Shown here: positions 1-6,454 of the stretch, piece by piece
How positions within the stretch are numbered: the stretch's first letter is position 1
Layout of the letters: each line of letters starts with the position of its first letter
From: an uncultured Glaciecola sp.
Lineage (GTDB): Bacteria > Pseudomonadota > Gammaproteobacteria > Enterobacterales > Alteromonadaceae
Direction of reading: 5' to 3'
DNA: 32,579 bases
NCBI GenBank assembly: GCA_905479945.1
Contig: CAJQOP010000122.1
Span: forward strand, 1-32,579
Program-made: the position numbers and the translations under genes
The notes under the pieces: generated by a model
What the model saw: only the letters and a program-made list of their open reading frames with translations
What the model was told of the DNA's origin: nothing
The model's database searches: none

Positions 1-398
1 CCATCGAAATGAGAACCTATTTCAGAAAATGCATATGCAGTCGCATAACTTATAGCAGCGGACCTTAAACTAGCTCCCAAACTGCCTGTTACAGCATAAG
101 TTTGTAAGCCATTGTATGCAGCAAGGCAAGCGGCAGCTGCAACACCGCAACCTATTCCGACACCAATTTGTACTGCAGCATTTAATAAGGGAACTTTTGC
201 TAATGCGCCCAATACTTTAGTTCCAAATAATCCGCCGAGTAACTTCTTAAAAAAGAAACCACTAGGATCGGTATAACTCATCGGGTTATTTAAAACATAG
301 CTGTAACGGTTATAGTTTTGACTGTTCTTAGGCGCTTGAATATGCGGATCAGCCTGTAAGAACCTACCCAAAGTCGGATCGTAAATCCGACCGTTCAT
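1..398 (-). CDS. Orphan RHS core plus tip, partial (runs off the left edge)
   Basis: Reading the minus strand from the ATG at 398 gives the RHS-repeat-associated core (MNGRIYDPTLGRFLQADPHI, then the YNRYSYVLNNPMSYTDPSG block). A hydrophobic Gly/Ala-rich linker follows and runs off the window at residue 132 or so. In the RHS family the core closes the large cocoon and the sequence after DPxG is a variable C-terminal toxin or tip. The long N-terminal RHS body is absent: in-frame codons upstream of the ATG read EEYLTQLVH, then meet a stop a few codons further back. No good ribosome site sits close to the ATG (an AGGA lies about 20 nt away). It is therefore probably a displaced tip rather than a full toxin gene. 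It pairs as an inverted repeat with the copy at 1529. Family sure; function of the tip not visible. Confidence 0.8.
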   Translation of the reverse strand, partial: MNGRIYDPTLGRFLQADPHIQAPKNSQNYNRYSYVLNNPMSYTDPSGFFFKKLLGGLFGTKVLGALAKVPLLNAAVQIGVGIGCGVAAAACLAAYNGLQTYAVTGSLGASLRSAAISYATAYAFSEIGSHFD

Positions 399-435
399 AT
401 GGACTAGTTGTGTTAAATATTCCTCAAAATTAGCA
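249..435 (-). repeat. RHS-core inverted repeat, left arm
   Basis: This stretch, read on the minus strand, matches 1492-1678 on the plus strand across the RHS core and about 35 bases before its ATG. A 17-base stretch TATTTAACACAACTAGT is identical in both arms (403-419 and 1508-1524). Differences inside the core are mostly at third codon positions, so the arms are diverged paralogues rather than a fresh duplication. Confidence 0.8.
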
Positions 436-557
436 ATAACTCACCATATGGGCAAGTAGTTAGTTTGGCAATGACACAGCTACGATCCAACAATCCTTTA
501 TTCTTTTGGAATTATCCACATGCGAAATATATGGTTTTTATAAGTATATGGTCAGTA

Positions 558-1070
558 TTATTTATCTGAGCTGAGACGAATGTCTGCTACCGTCATAAAT
601 AATTTATTGTCTTGGTCTAAAAATTCAGAAAATCCATATTTTTCGTAAAACGCCATTGCGCTGTGCTTTGCATCGACAATAACCAACGGAAATCCAACTT
701 CATTACTAGCACTTAATAGTCTTTTAAGTGCATCTACAAGCAGCCACTCACCCAATCCTTTACCTTGATACTTCTTATCGACAGCCATACGCGCTATTAA
801 GCCTGCGGTTTGCGCTGATTGATGCTTTTTTTGCAGTTTCGAAGGTAATCCATATAGTGTTAACGTTGACATTGTTAACGTATAAAAACCTATGATTGTG
901 GATCCCTCATTTATCTTGCTGGTATCAATAAGCACATAGGTTCTTGCATTATCCTTCGCCCCTTGTTGACTCGCTATTGATTTAAGATAGTTGTTAAGGG
1001 CTTTTTCACCACAATCGAAATTTTGTCTGTTATGAACACGCTTATCCAATAATATCGTGTGCATATTCAA
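558..1070 (-). CDS. GNAT-family acetyltransferase toxin, TacT-type
   Basis: A 170-residue GNAT protein. The TacT family acetylates the amino group of charged aminoacyl-tRNA and blocks translation. The N-terminal FDCGEKALNNYL block, the IGFYTL strand, the acetyl-CoA loop YQGKGLGEWLL (residues 101-111), VDAKHSAMAFYEKYGF near 132-147 and a final LFM strand follow the family pattern, and the length is typical. Tyr142, in FYEKYGF, is the likely catalytic tyrosine by analogy with TacT. Its ATG overlaps the antitoxin stop by 4 bp, so the two are translationally coupled. It sits between two diverging RHS tips. The named residues look intact, so it appears functional; the tRNA target cannot be read from sequence. 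Confidence 0.88.
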   Translation of the reverse strand: MNMHTILLDKRVHNRQNFDCGEKALNNYLKSIASQQGAKDNARTYVLIDTSKINEGSTIIGFYTLTMSTLTLYGLPSKLQKKHQSAQTAGLIARMAVDKKYQGKGLGEWLLVDALKRLLSASNEVGFPLVIVDAKHSAMAFYEKYGFSEFLDQDNKLFMTVADIRLSSDK

Positions 1071-1333
1071 TCATTATGCTTGTTAAACGCTCGCGCTAGA
1101 CGCTCATTGGCACTTGCGGGCTTATCCAGTACCGTTATTAACTTCTTTGTATCTCGAGCGGTAAGTTCAATACGCTGCTCTTGCTCAATAAGGTACTTAG
1201 CTTTTTCTACAGCTGCACTAAGTACAAACGAGTTGATACTCGACATACCTGATATCGCAGCAGCTTGAGTAAGCAGTGCTTGCGTATCGGTATCTACACG
1301 CGCAGTAATACGTGGTGCTGATGTGATGGCCAT
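1067..1333 (-). CDS. DUF1778 (TacA-type) ribbon-helix-helix antitoxin
   Basis: An 88-residue DUF1778 protein. The N-terminal part (ITARVDTDTQALLTQAAAIS, then SINSFVLSAAVEKA) has the beta-strand plus two-helix spacing of ribbon-helix-helix DNA-binding domains. The C-terminal part (ELTARDTKKLITVLDKPAS, then NERLARAF) matches the toxin-wrapping tail of TacA antitoxins. The ATG at 1333 is preceded by an AGAGGA ribosome site (1344-1349). The downstream GNAT gene starts inside its stop codon. Such antitoxins normally repress their own promoter together with the toxin; the promoter-like sequence at 1362-1389 and the hairpin at 1393-1413 are candidate sites for this. Confidence 0.88.
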   Translation of the reverse strand: MAITSAPRITARVDTDTQALLTQAAAISGMSSINSFVLSAAVEKAKYLIEQEQRIELTARDTKKLITVLDKPASANERLARAFNKHND

Positions 1334-1361
1334 AGTTTATATTTCCTCTAGTAGTTAGTGA

Positions 1362-1389
1362 AGTATACTCTTATGTAAATAGAATTCAA
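1362..1389 (-). promoter_or_regulatory. Sigma70-like promoter of the toxin-antitoxin pair
   Basis: On the minus strand TTGAAT (1384-1389) and TATACT (1362-1367) are separated by 16 bases, about 30 bases before the antitoxin ATG. This is close to the sigma70 consensus. The start point is inferred, not shown. Confidence 0.55.
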
Positions 1390-1392
1390 GTG

Positions 1393-1413
1393 GATGTGCC
1401 GGATTGGCACATC
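1393..1413. promoter_or_regulatory. Perfect inverted repeat upstream of the antitoxin promoter
   Basis: GATGTGCC and GGCACATC form 8-bp perfect arms around a 5-base loop, just upstream of the -35 box. It could be an operator or a hairpin. No T-run follows directly, so a terminator is less likely. Confidence 0.45.
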
Positions 1414-1491
1414 TAGCTGTGGGTGATATGAGCCTTTTTTGACCGTACCTTCATTTTTAACAAAATACGATTCAGCCAAATACCATGGTAT

Positions 1492-1678
1492 TGTTAATCT
1501 GTAGGATTATTTAACACAACTAGTACATATGAATGGTCGAATTTATGATCCGACTTTGGGTAGGTTCTTGCAGGCTGATCCGCATATTCAGGCGCCTAAG
1601 AATTCACAGAGTTACAACCGTTATTCTTATGTGCTGAATAATCCGATGAGCTATACCGACCCTAGTGGTTATTTTTTC
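1492..1678 (+). repeat. RHS-core inverted repeat, right arm
   Basis: Plus-strand partner of 249-435. Identity includes the 17-base stretch at 1508-1524 and continues through the core codons to DPSG. After that the two tips diverge, which is the usual switch from conserved core to variable tip in RHS proteins. Confidence 0.8.
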
Positions 1679-2653
1679 AATAAGCTATTTAAAGGTATAA
1701 ATAAGGCGTTAGGGAAATTTGCACCAGTATTTGGTATTGCCTTGATGTTCATTCCAGGTATGCAGGCATGGGCTGCTCAAAGCTTATGGCATGCAGCTGC
1801 GGTTGGATTTGGTGTTGGGGGAGTCTCAACTGGTAGCTTGAAAGGGGCATTAATTGGTGCATTTTCTGGCGCTGCATTCCATCAGATAGGCTCTCATTTT
1901 GGGGACAAATTTGGTAAATTTGCTGATGCAACATTCGATCAACAAGCACAATGGGCCGGCAGTCAGGCGTTAGTTGGCGGAATAGGTTCGAGTTTATCTG
2001 GTGGGAAATTTGGTCATGGATTTTTCTCAGCAGGTTTTACCAAGTTTGCAATGGGCAATGCTGGTTTTGATTATAGTAATCAGTCAACTGATGCTGTTGC
2101 AGGAAGAGTTGCTATTGCGGCAATGGTCGGTGGAACCGCTTCAGTAATATCTGGTGGTAAATTTGCTAATGGTGCTCAAACCGCAGCTATGGCACAATTA
2201 TTTAATGCTGAAGCGGCTAACTCTAGAAGAATTGATGCTGTTGCAGAAAAGTTGAAATGGTCGAAAGCTAGAGGAAAGCAGTTCGGTAAGTTATTAAAGA
2301 CGATAGCTGATATGGGTGCTAACATACAAGAATCTCAGGATTTAGAAAAAACACTAAGATCTTTATCGACCGAGCAGTTAGGGATACTTGCAAGGAATCC
2401 AGCCCTAGCTGGCACAGGAATATCGAACTTTTACAATCACCCTGAGTACGTTATTGAAGGAATTATGTATTACGATGATATTGATACATTCAGAACTCAA
2501 CTAGGCCTAGCAGCCAATGCTGTAAAGTATAGCCAGCAGGCTCTTTATGTATCTCCGATAGTCACAAGTCTAGTTGCAGGGACACCAAAATGGTTTCAGC
2601 AAGGTTACACCAAATTTAGTGACGTAAATTTCGCTAAGGATATAATAAAATGA
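1529..2653 (+). CDS. Orphan RHS core with C-terminal tip (putative polymorphic toxin)
   Basis: A 374-residue protein. Residues 1-50 are the RHS-associated core ending in YTDPSG. Residues 51-230 are a Gly/Ala-rich hydrophobic linker (GGTASVISGGKFANGA and similar), a common pre-toxin segment. Residues 231-374 (from RRIDAVAEKLKW onward) form a helical domain that I do not recognise and that is the likely toxin. The RHS body is missing: the frame before the ATG reads DYLTQLVH and then meets a TAG. No ribosome site lies close to the ATG. The gene ends in ATGA shared with the next gene. In RHS systems that downstream gene is usually the immunity gene. It may be silent by itself and serve as a reservoir that recombines onto a full RHS gene. 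Core assignment firm; toxin activity inferred. Confidence 0.75.
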   Translation: MNGRIYDPTLGRFLQADPHIQAPKNSQSYNRYSYVLNNPMSYTDPSGYFFNKLFKGINKALGKFAPVFGIALMFIPGMQAWAAQSLWHAAAVGFGVGGVSTGSLKGALIGAFSGAAFHQIGSHFGDKFGKFADATFDQQAQWAGSQALVGGIGSSLSGGKFGHGFFSAGFTKFAMGNAGFDYSNQSTDAVAGRVAIAAMVGGTASVISGGKFANGAQTAAMAQLFNAEAANSRRIDAVAEKLKWSKARGKQFGKLLKTIADMGANIQESQDLEKTLRSLSTEQLGILARNPALAGTGISNFYNHPEYVIEGIMYYDDIDTFRTQLGLAANAVKYSQQALYVSPIVTSLVAGTPKWFQQGYTKFSDVNFAKDIIK

Positions 2654-3294
2654 CGAAAATTTGTAATTCACTCATAATTTTCATTAGTCTGCATTACTCG
2701 CCTATGTGTTTTTCTGAAAAACCAGCCGAGGCAATAGAAATATATTCTCAGCGTACTTTAGGAGCCCCAGTTAGTTTGTATCAATTTAGAGCAGACCGCT
2801 TTGATGTAATAGATTCTGTTAATATCAGCGAAAGTGAATTTATTTTAAACTTATTAAATGAAAGTGAGCTTTTAATAATAAACGGCTACAAAAAACCAAT
2901 CATTGCTGAACAATTAGAAAGTTACATCAACAATTTAACGTACAGTGACTCCCAACTTTATAAAATTTTGTCTGCGAATCTCAACCGTTTAAAATACAAC
3001 GCAAACAAAGAGGTAAAGTTCCAACGAAAGAATAGCCTTTTTGTCGTTGGTTGGAAGTCAGAATATGTCGAACGGTGCTTTGAAAGAATTATAAAAATCC
3101 AGAATGAATATATCCTTTATTCTCAATTGACGTTTGACTGTAATTCATATGACAATAGTAAAATAGAAAGTTTCCCATATAATTCTGAATTGAAAAGAAA
3201 GTTGCGAATTAACGAGCTCGAAGAAGCTACGCGCTATAAAATATTATCGCCCAACGAAAAAATGGCGGTTGTTGAAAAAGTAAGTAATTTTTAG
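2650..3294 (+). CDS. Putative exported immunity protein of the RHS tip
   Basis: A 214-residue protein of no family I recognise. Residues 1 to about 22 look like a signal peptide (charged start, then NSLIIFISLHYSPMCFS); the rest is charged and alpha/beta-looking with no other membrane segment. Its ATG overlaps the stop of the RHS tip gene by 4 bp (ATGA), so the pair is coupled. The coding sequence is visibly more AT-rich than the RHS gene, as is common for immunity genes carried with RHS tips. If it is an immunity protein, export suggests that the toxin acts in the periplasm or on the envelope. The role rests on position only. Confidence 0.5.
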   Translation: MTKICNSLIIFISLHYSPMCFSEKPAEAIEIYSQRTLGAPVSLYQFRADRFDVIDSVNISESEFILNLLNESELLIINGYKKPIIAEQLESYINNLTYSDSQLYKILSANLNRLKYNANKEVKFQRKNSLFVVGWKSEYVERCFERIIKIQNEYILYSQLTFDCNSYDNSKIESFPYNSELKRKLRINELEEATRYKILSPNEKMAVVEKVSNF

Positions 3295-3532
3295 CATAAA
3301 TAGCTCAACCTAATGGATGTTTTTTAACGAATTCAGTTATGATGTTTTGTATATTATCTGATCAAATAGCGTAAATCGGCGTTTTTATTAGTTTTGTGGG
3401 CAGTCAGCAGGTTTTAGTGCATCGTTATGACGACCCTGTTAAGCGCTGTGTTGCGTTGCCTCTGCGTGGTGGGGCTTGATCCATTTGAGTCAGAATATTG
3501 GTCCAATCAAAACGTGTTATTGGTTCTATTCG

Positions 3533-3869
3533 TTAACTTGCGTGGTCCAGAGTGACCGTAATGTGCATTTTAATAAGGTTAATTTCTATGCTTTTGTTAC
3601 GCCAATCAATATTATCTATGGTTAAACTGGCGACTTCACTTGTTCGAATGCTTAAATCAGATAAACATCGCGTGATGGCATAATCTCGCTTGCCGCCGAA
3701 GTAACTGCGGTCGATAGCACTCAACAGCCTGTGCAGTTCATTATTGGACATGGACTTATTGCTCGCCAGAGTGTGCCGCAGTGAATTTACAATATCCTTG
3801 CGCTGTTAAAAAACGAAGGAAGGTGTCTACTGAACAAGCGGTGCGAGCAGTTGTGACTAATCCCGTTCG
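3533..3869 (-). pseudogene. Tyrosine-recombinase (phage integrase family) remnant, frameshifted and truncated
   Basis: Two minus-strand frames join into one degenerate integrase. The upstream frame (about 3869 to 3755) reads SVDTFLRFLTAQGYC, typical of the N-terminal SAM-like core-binding domain, and then stops. The second frame (3751 to 3533 and a little before) reads KRDYAITRCLSDLSIRTSEV followed by IDNIDWRN, the start of the catalytic domain including the first catalytic Arg. The C-terminal HxxR and Tyr motifs are missing. It marks a former mobile element, possibly one of the multi-recombinase or IS91-linked types, but what remains is too short to tell. Confidence 0.7.
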
Positions 3870-4185
3870 ACTACATTATGAATACGTTGGAGCTAATCAG
3901 CCAAGGTGATGTTGATATTGAAAGCCTGCTGCCATGGGAGCAAGCTCAGTCATAGGTGGCATTGCCGTACGCTCACGAATTATCGGCTAATAGTGATCAA
4001 CGTAAAAATTTGCATTAGGCTAAATAAATATAAATTCCAGTATAAGTTTTTCCAACATTATTCGTAAAAATTTATGCCGAGTTACGAAAAAAAAAGATAT
4101 CCTTTCCAACTATATTTTGAAAGAGCTAACTTTATTTGTAAAAAATGACTGAAATGATCCAACCCTACTTTCCAACATTATTTGG
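3870..4185. other. Intergenic stretch without a supported gene
   Basis: No convincing coding frame. A short plus frame ending near 3954 reads ISQGDVDIESLLPWEQAQS and vaguely recalls transposase C-termini, but is too short to assign. The part after 4000 is AT-rich. TTTCCAAC and TTCCAACATTAT motifs recur around 4048, 4105 and 4170. Confidence 0.4.
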
Positions 4186-4425
4186 CTACCACAGCGTTGA
4201 GTAGAGTGACAATAAAGTATCATCTTCTTCAATTATCAATTCATCGTCAGTATATAAGACTTTTGCATGCTTTATTTCAGCACTCTTGATGAGTATAGGA
4301 TCTTCTGCCAGACATTCAGTTAGGCTGGATAAAAACTTTATGGGTTCTAAGATTAACAAGCCATAATTGTAATCTTTAAACTTTAAAAGGTAAATGCTCA
4401 TCCTCTCGATTTGGATGAAATCCAA
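4186..4425 (-). CDS. Hypothetical 79-residue acidic protein
   Basis: A short acidic protein of no recognised family. It overlaps the end of the upstream 86-residue gene by 50 bases if it starts at the TTG at 4425 (preceded by CGGAAA at a suitable distance), or by 26 bases from the ATG at 4401 (ISIYLLKFK-like start, with AGAGG directly abutting the ATG, too close to be ideal). The C-terminal half carries LYTDDELIIEEDDTLLSL. No signal peptide or membrane segment is seen. It is the last gene of a three-gene minus-strand cluster and is probably translated by coupling. Confidence 0.45.
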   Translation of the reverse strand: MDFIQIERMSIYLLKFKDYNYGLLILEPIKFLSSLTECLAEDPILIKSAEIKHAKVLYTDDELIIEEDDTLLSLYSTLW

Positions 4426-4636
4426 TGAAATTTCCGTTGCGATCTATCTTTGGAAACAATCCACCAAAGCTCTTGCAACTCATAGCATATGGCTCATTTC
4501 CTTTAATCGTTGGAATTGCGTCAAGTAATCTCATTGCTTCTTCATGCGAGACTTTTCTGGCGACCATTTTTGTTGGGCCTTCAATATGTTTGCCACTATA
4601 TACATTAAATCCCTTAGTAGTTATTACAATTTTCAA
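4376..4636 (-). CDS. Hypothetical 86-residue protein
   Basis: Small soluble protein of no recognised family. The start is a TTG at 4636 with a good AAGGA ribosome site 7 bases before it. It contains a helix-like stretch ARKVSHEEAMRLLDAIPTIK and a C-terminal GGLFPKIDRNGNFIGFHP segment. It starts 16 bases after the lipoprotein gene ends and overlaps the following 79-residue gene, so the three probably form one transcript. A toxin/immunity or accessory role in the island is possible but unsupported. Confidence 0.5.
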   Translation of the reverse strand: MKIVITTKGFNVYSGKHIEGPTKMVARKVSHEEAMRLLDAIPTIKGNEPYAMSCKSFGGLFPKIDRNGNFIGFHPNREDEHLPFKV

Positions 4637-4652
4637 ATTTAATTCCTTTTAA

Positions 4653-5129
4653 TTAATCTGATTTATCAACTTTTAGAACGGCTTGATATGTTGAACTAAG
4701 ATAATCTCGCATTTCTTTTAAGATTTTTCCAGTCCAACCATCTGAAGTTACATCACCGCTAAATCCAATGTCTTTTGACCCTTCAACTATAAGTTTTACA
4801 ATCGTTTTGTCGTTGTTTTCTTTAAAGTAGACTCCTGCTACAACGTTCCAATCATGCAAAGTTATTCCATGTTCACCAATCACAGTACTTTTGGATTTAT
4901 CTGCTGTACGGAGAGAAAAACCTGCATTACCAAGGGCAACTTTCGCTGCTTCATAAATTTGATTTGCATTGTAACCATGAAATGTTTCTACGTGCTGATA
5001 CTCTGACCAGCCTGTTTTACCCTCTGGAGCATAAAAATCAATCTCAGATACATTACTTGGAACCATCCCTACCGTTGCACAAGATTGGAGTAAAAGAAGA
5101 ATTATTATAATTAATAATATTTTTTGCAT
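4653..5129 (-). CDS. Hypothetical lipoprotein
   Basis: A 158-residue lipoprotein. The very hydrophobic N-terminus (ILLIIIILLLLQSC) ends in a lipobox with Cys17, so it should be lipidated after export. The mature part has a helix (ANQIYEAAKVALGNAGFSL) followed by strands (KSTVIGEHGIT, GVYFKENNDKTIVKLIVEG) and a C-terminal helix (GKILKEMRDYL). This layout resembles small envelope lipoproteins with one alpha/beta domain, but no family is recognised. It is the first gene of the minus-strand cluster that continues with the 86- and 79-residue genes. Confidence 0.7.
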   Translation of the reverse strand: MQKILLIIIILLLLQSCATVGMVPSNVSEIDFYAPEGKTGWSEYQHVETFHGYNANQIYEAAKVALGNAGFSLRTADKSKSTVIGEHGITLHDWNVVAGVYFKENNDKTIVKLIVEGSKDIGFSGDVTSDGWTGKILKEMRDYLSSTYQAVLKVDKSD

Positions 5130-5271
5130 AAGCTAAACCTGTAAATAAAAACGTTCTAATTATCTGACCCCATGGTCCTTGTTGCTTATGTATGTTTTTT
5201 AGTTTAATTTTCACATACAAGAAAAAGTACAAACGTGCCACTCGGGCTCGGACTTAAGCACAAAGAGAGAA

Positions 5272-5754
5272 ATGATGAAGAAAACAATATTAGGACTAGC
5301 TTTGCTATCTGCAACAATTACCTCTATTCCTGCCAATGCCGCATTACTCGTTAACTGGACCACCGGCAGTTATGGCGAAATGGGCTGGGAAGTGTGTATG
5401 GTTTTCGCTGCTAATAATCCAGACTATCATTGTATTGGTGGTCTAACAGGGTCCGATAATATAATTACCAAAGCGCAGGTCGCAGAAGTACGTAAAAAAA
5501 TTAATGCAGGAGCTTTGGTTCTTCCAGAACCGAACTGGCGTGAAACGAAGAAGCAGCTTAATGCAAACTTGAATACCTCCAAAAGTAATGAACGCTTAGC
5601 AGCACCAATTCCGGCACCATATCCCTGTGTGAATGGGTCAACTTCAGGTAGTTCACAAAACGGGCTTACGTCGTCTTCTTCAGGTTCATCTGCAGCGCAC
5701 GTTACACGTGTTTCTTGCGTTAAAATTGAAGGTAAGCCGGTCACGACTCATTGA
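5272..5754 (+). CDS. Hypothetical small secreted protein
   Basis: A 160-residue protein with a clear Sec signal peptide (MMKKTILGLALLSATITS, cleavage near ANA at residue 23). The mature part has four cysteines (EVCMVF, YHCIGG, YPCVNG, VSCVKI), suggesting two disulfides, and a Ser/Gly-rich low-complexity linker near residues 122-141. A GAGAG ribosome site precedes two adjacent ATGs; either could start translation. No family recognised. It is transcribed alone, divergent from the lipoprotein cluster, and is followed by an intrinsic terminator. Confidence 0.65.
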   Translation: MMKKTILGLALLSATITSIPANAALLVNWTTGSYGEMGWEVCMVFAANNPDYHCIGGLTGSDNIITKAQVAEVRKKINAGALVLPEPNWRETKKQLNANLNTSKSNERLAAPIPAPYPCVNGSTSGSSQNGLTSSSSGSSAAHVTRVSCVKIEGKPVTTH

Positions 5755-5834
5755 ACTATTGGATAAAAGTCCACCTTCCTTTGAAGATGGTAGGGAACGA
5801 TTAGAAGGTCAGGTGCTGCATCCTTTATTTGATG

Positions 5835-5864
5835 ACCCGCTTTTGAGCGGGTTTTGTTTTTTTA
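5835..5864 (+). terminator. Intrinsic terminator
   Basis: ACCCGCT and AGCGGGT pair as a 7-bp GC-rich stem around a TTTG loop (5835-5852) and are followed by a T-rich run. It lies about 80 bases after the secreted-protein stop codon. Confidence 0.85.
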
Positions 5865-5865
5865 T

Positions 5866-6454
5866 TGATAAGATTTTCCAAATTAGAAAAATAGTGGAAA
5901 GAAAGTTGTAACTCAAGAATTACTTTTAATGCTCTCAAGAGGTAATGCGTTCAGTTTGGCAATGACAAGTAAATGGTGTGAGTTCAATCTGTCAATGCAA
6001 AGCTATACTATGATAAAGCGGACACTCGAAGGAGGATAGGACACATTAATACTATCGACTAGCCTCTGTGTCAGCTGTATTCGAGGTTTGTTTTGTGGTT
6101 GGTCATTTGTGGTATTAGAGAAATTTGAGGAATGTTTGTCGCTGAGTAGCGTAAGTAAACTGGCCGTTGGTTCTGAAATCTAGATAGTGAGATGCGAAGG
6201 GGCTTGCCTCAACATATGGCATGTTCAAACATCATTGTGTTTTTCGTGTGTCATGGGCCAAAATCAAAATCTCTTTGGATGGTGAAATCATCATACATAG
6301 CCCTTTGCTCTGAGCCTCAAGTGGCGGTGCTCTGGTATTTTTGCCAGTTATGGGTGAGCCAAGTTTGTCTAAATGCAGCCCTTCGAATTTACAAAATAAA
6401 TTTCATTTGTTAGTTTGTTTAACAACATACTTTTTTTGATACAAAGAGTTGTAA
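5866..6454. other. Intergenic stretch, probably decayed DNA
   Basis: No supported gene. A 73-codon plus frame (6192-6413) has a Cys- and Trp-rich composition unlike a real protein. A stop-free minus frame (about 6390-6237) is also unrecognised. The 15-base string AGTTTGGCAATGACA at 5953-5967 also occurs at 462-476. A promoter for the following gene may lie in the AT-rich end (6400-6450) but no good box pair was found. Confidence 0.4.

Noticed and set aside
3870..3960. Short plus frame ending LLPWEQAQS as a possible transposase C-terminus
   Set aside because: Only about 20 residues of vague resemblance; antisense to or next to the integrase relic and not assignable.
5427..5744. 105-codon minus frame opposite the secreted-protein gene
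   Set aside because: Lies wholly inside a gene with a good signal peptide, ribosome site and terminator on the plus strand; no protein-like features.
5633..5911. 92-codon plus frame overlapping the secreted-protein end
   Set aside because: It runs through the intrinsic terminator hairpin and has no ribosome site or family resemblance.
6192..6413. 73-codon plus frame in the long gap
   Set aside because: Composition rich in Cys, Trp and His with no ribosome site; probably chance.
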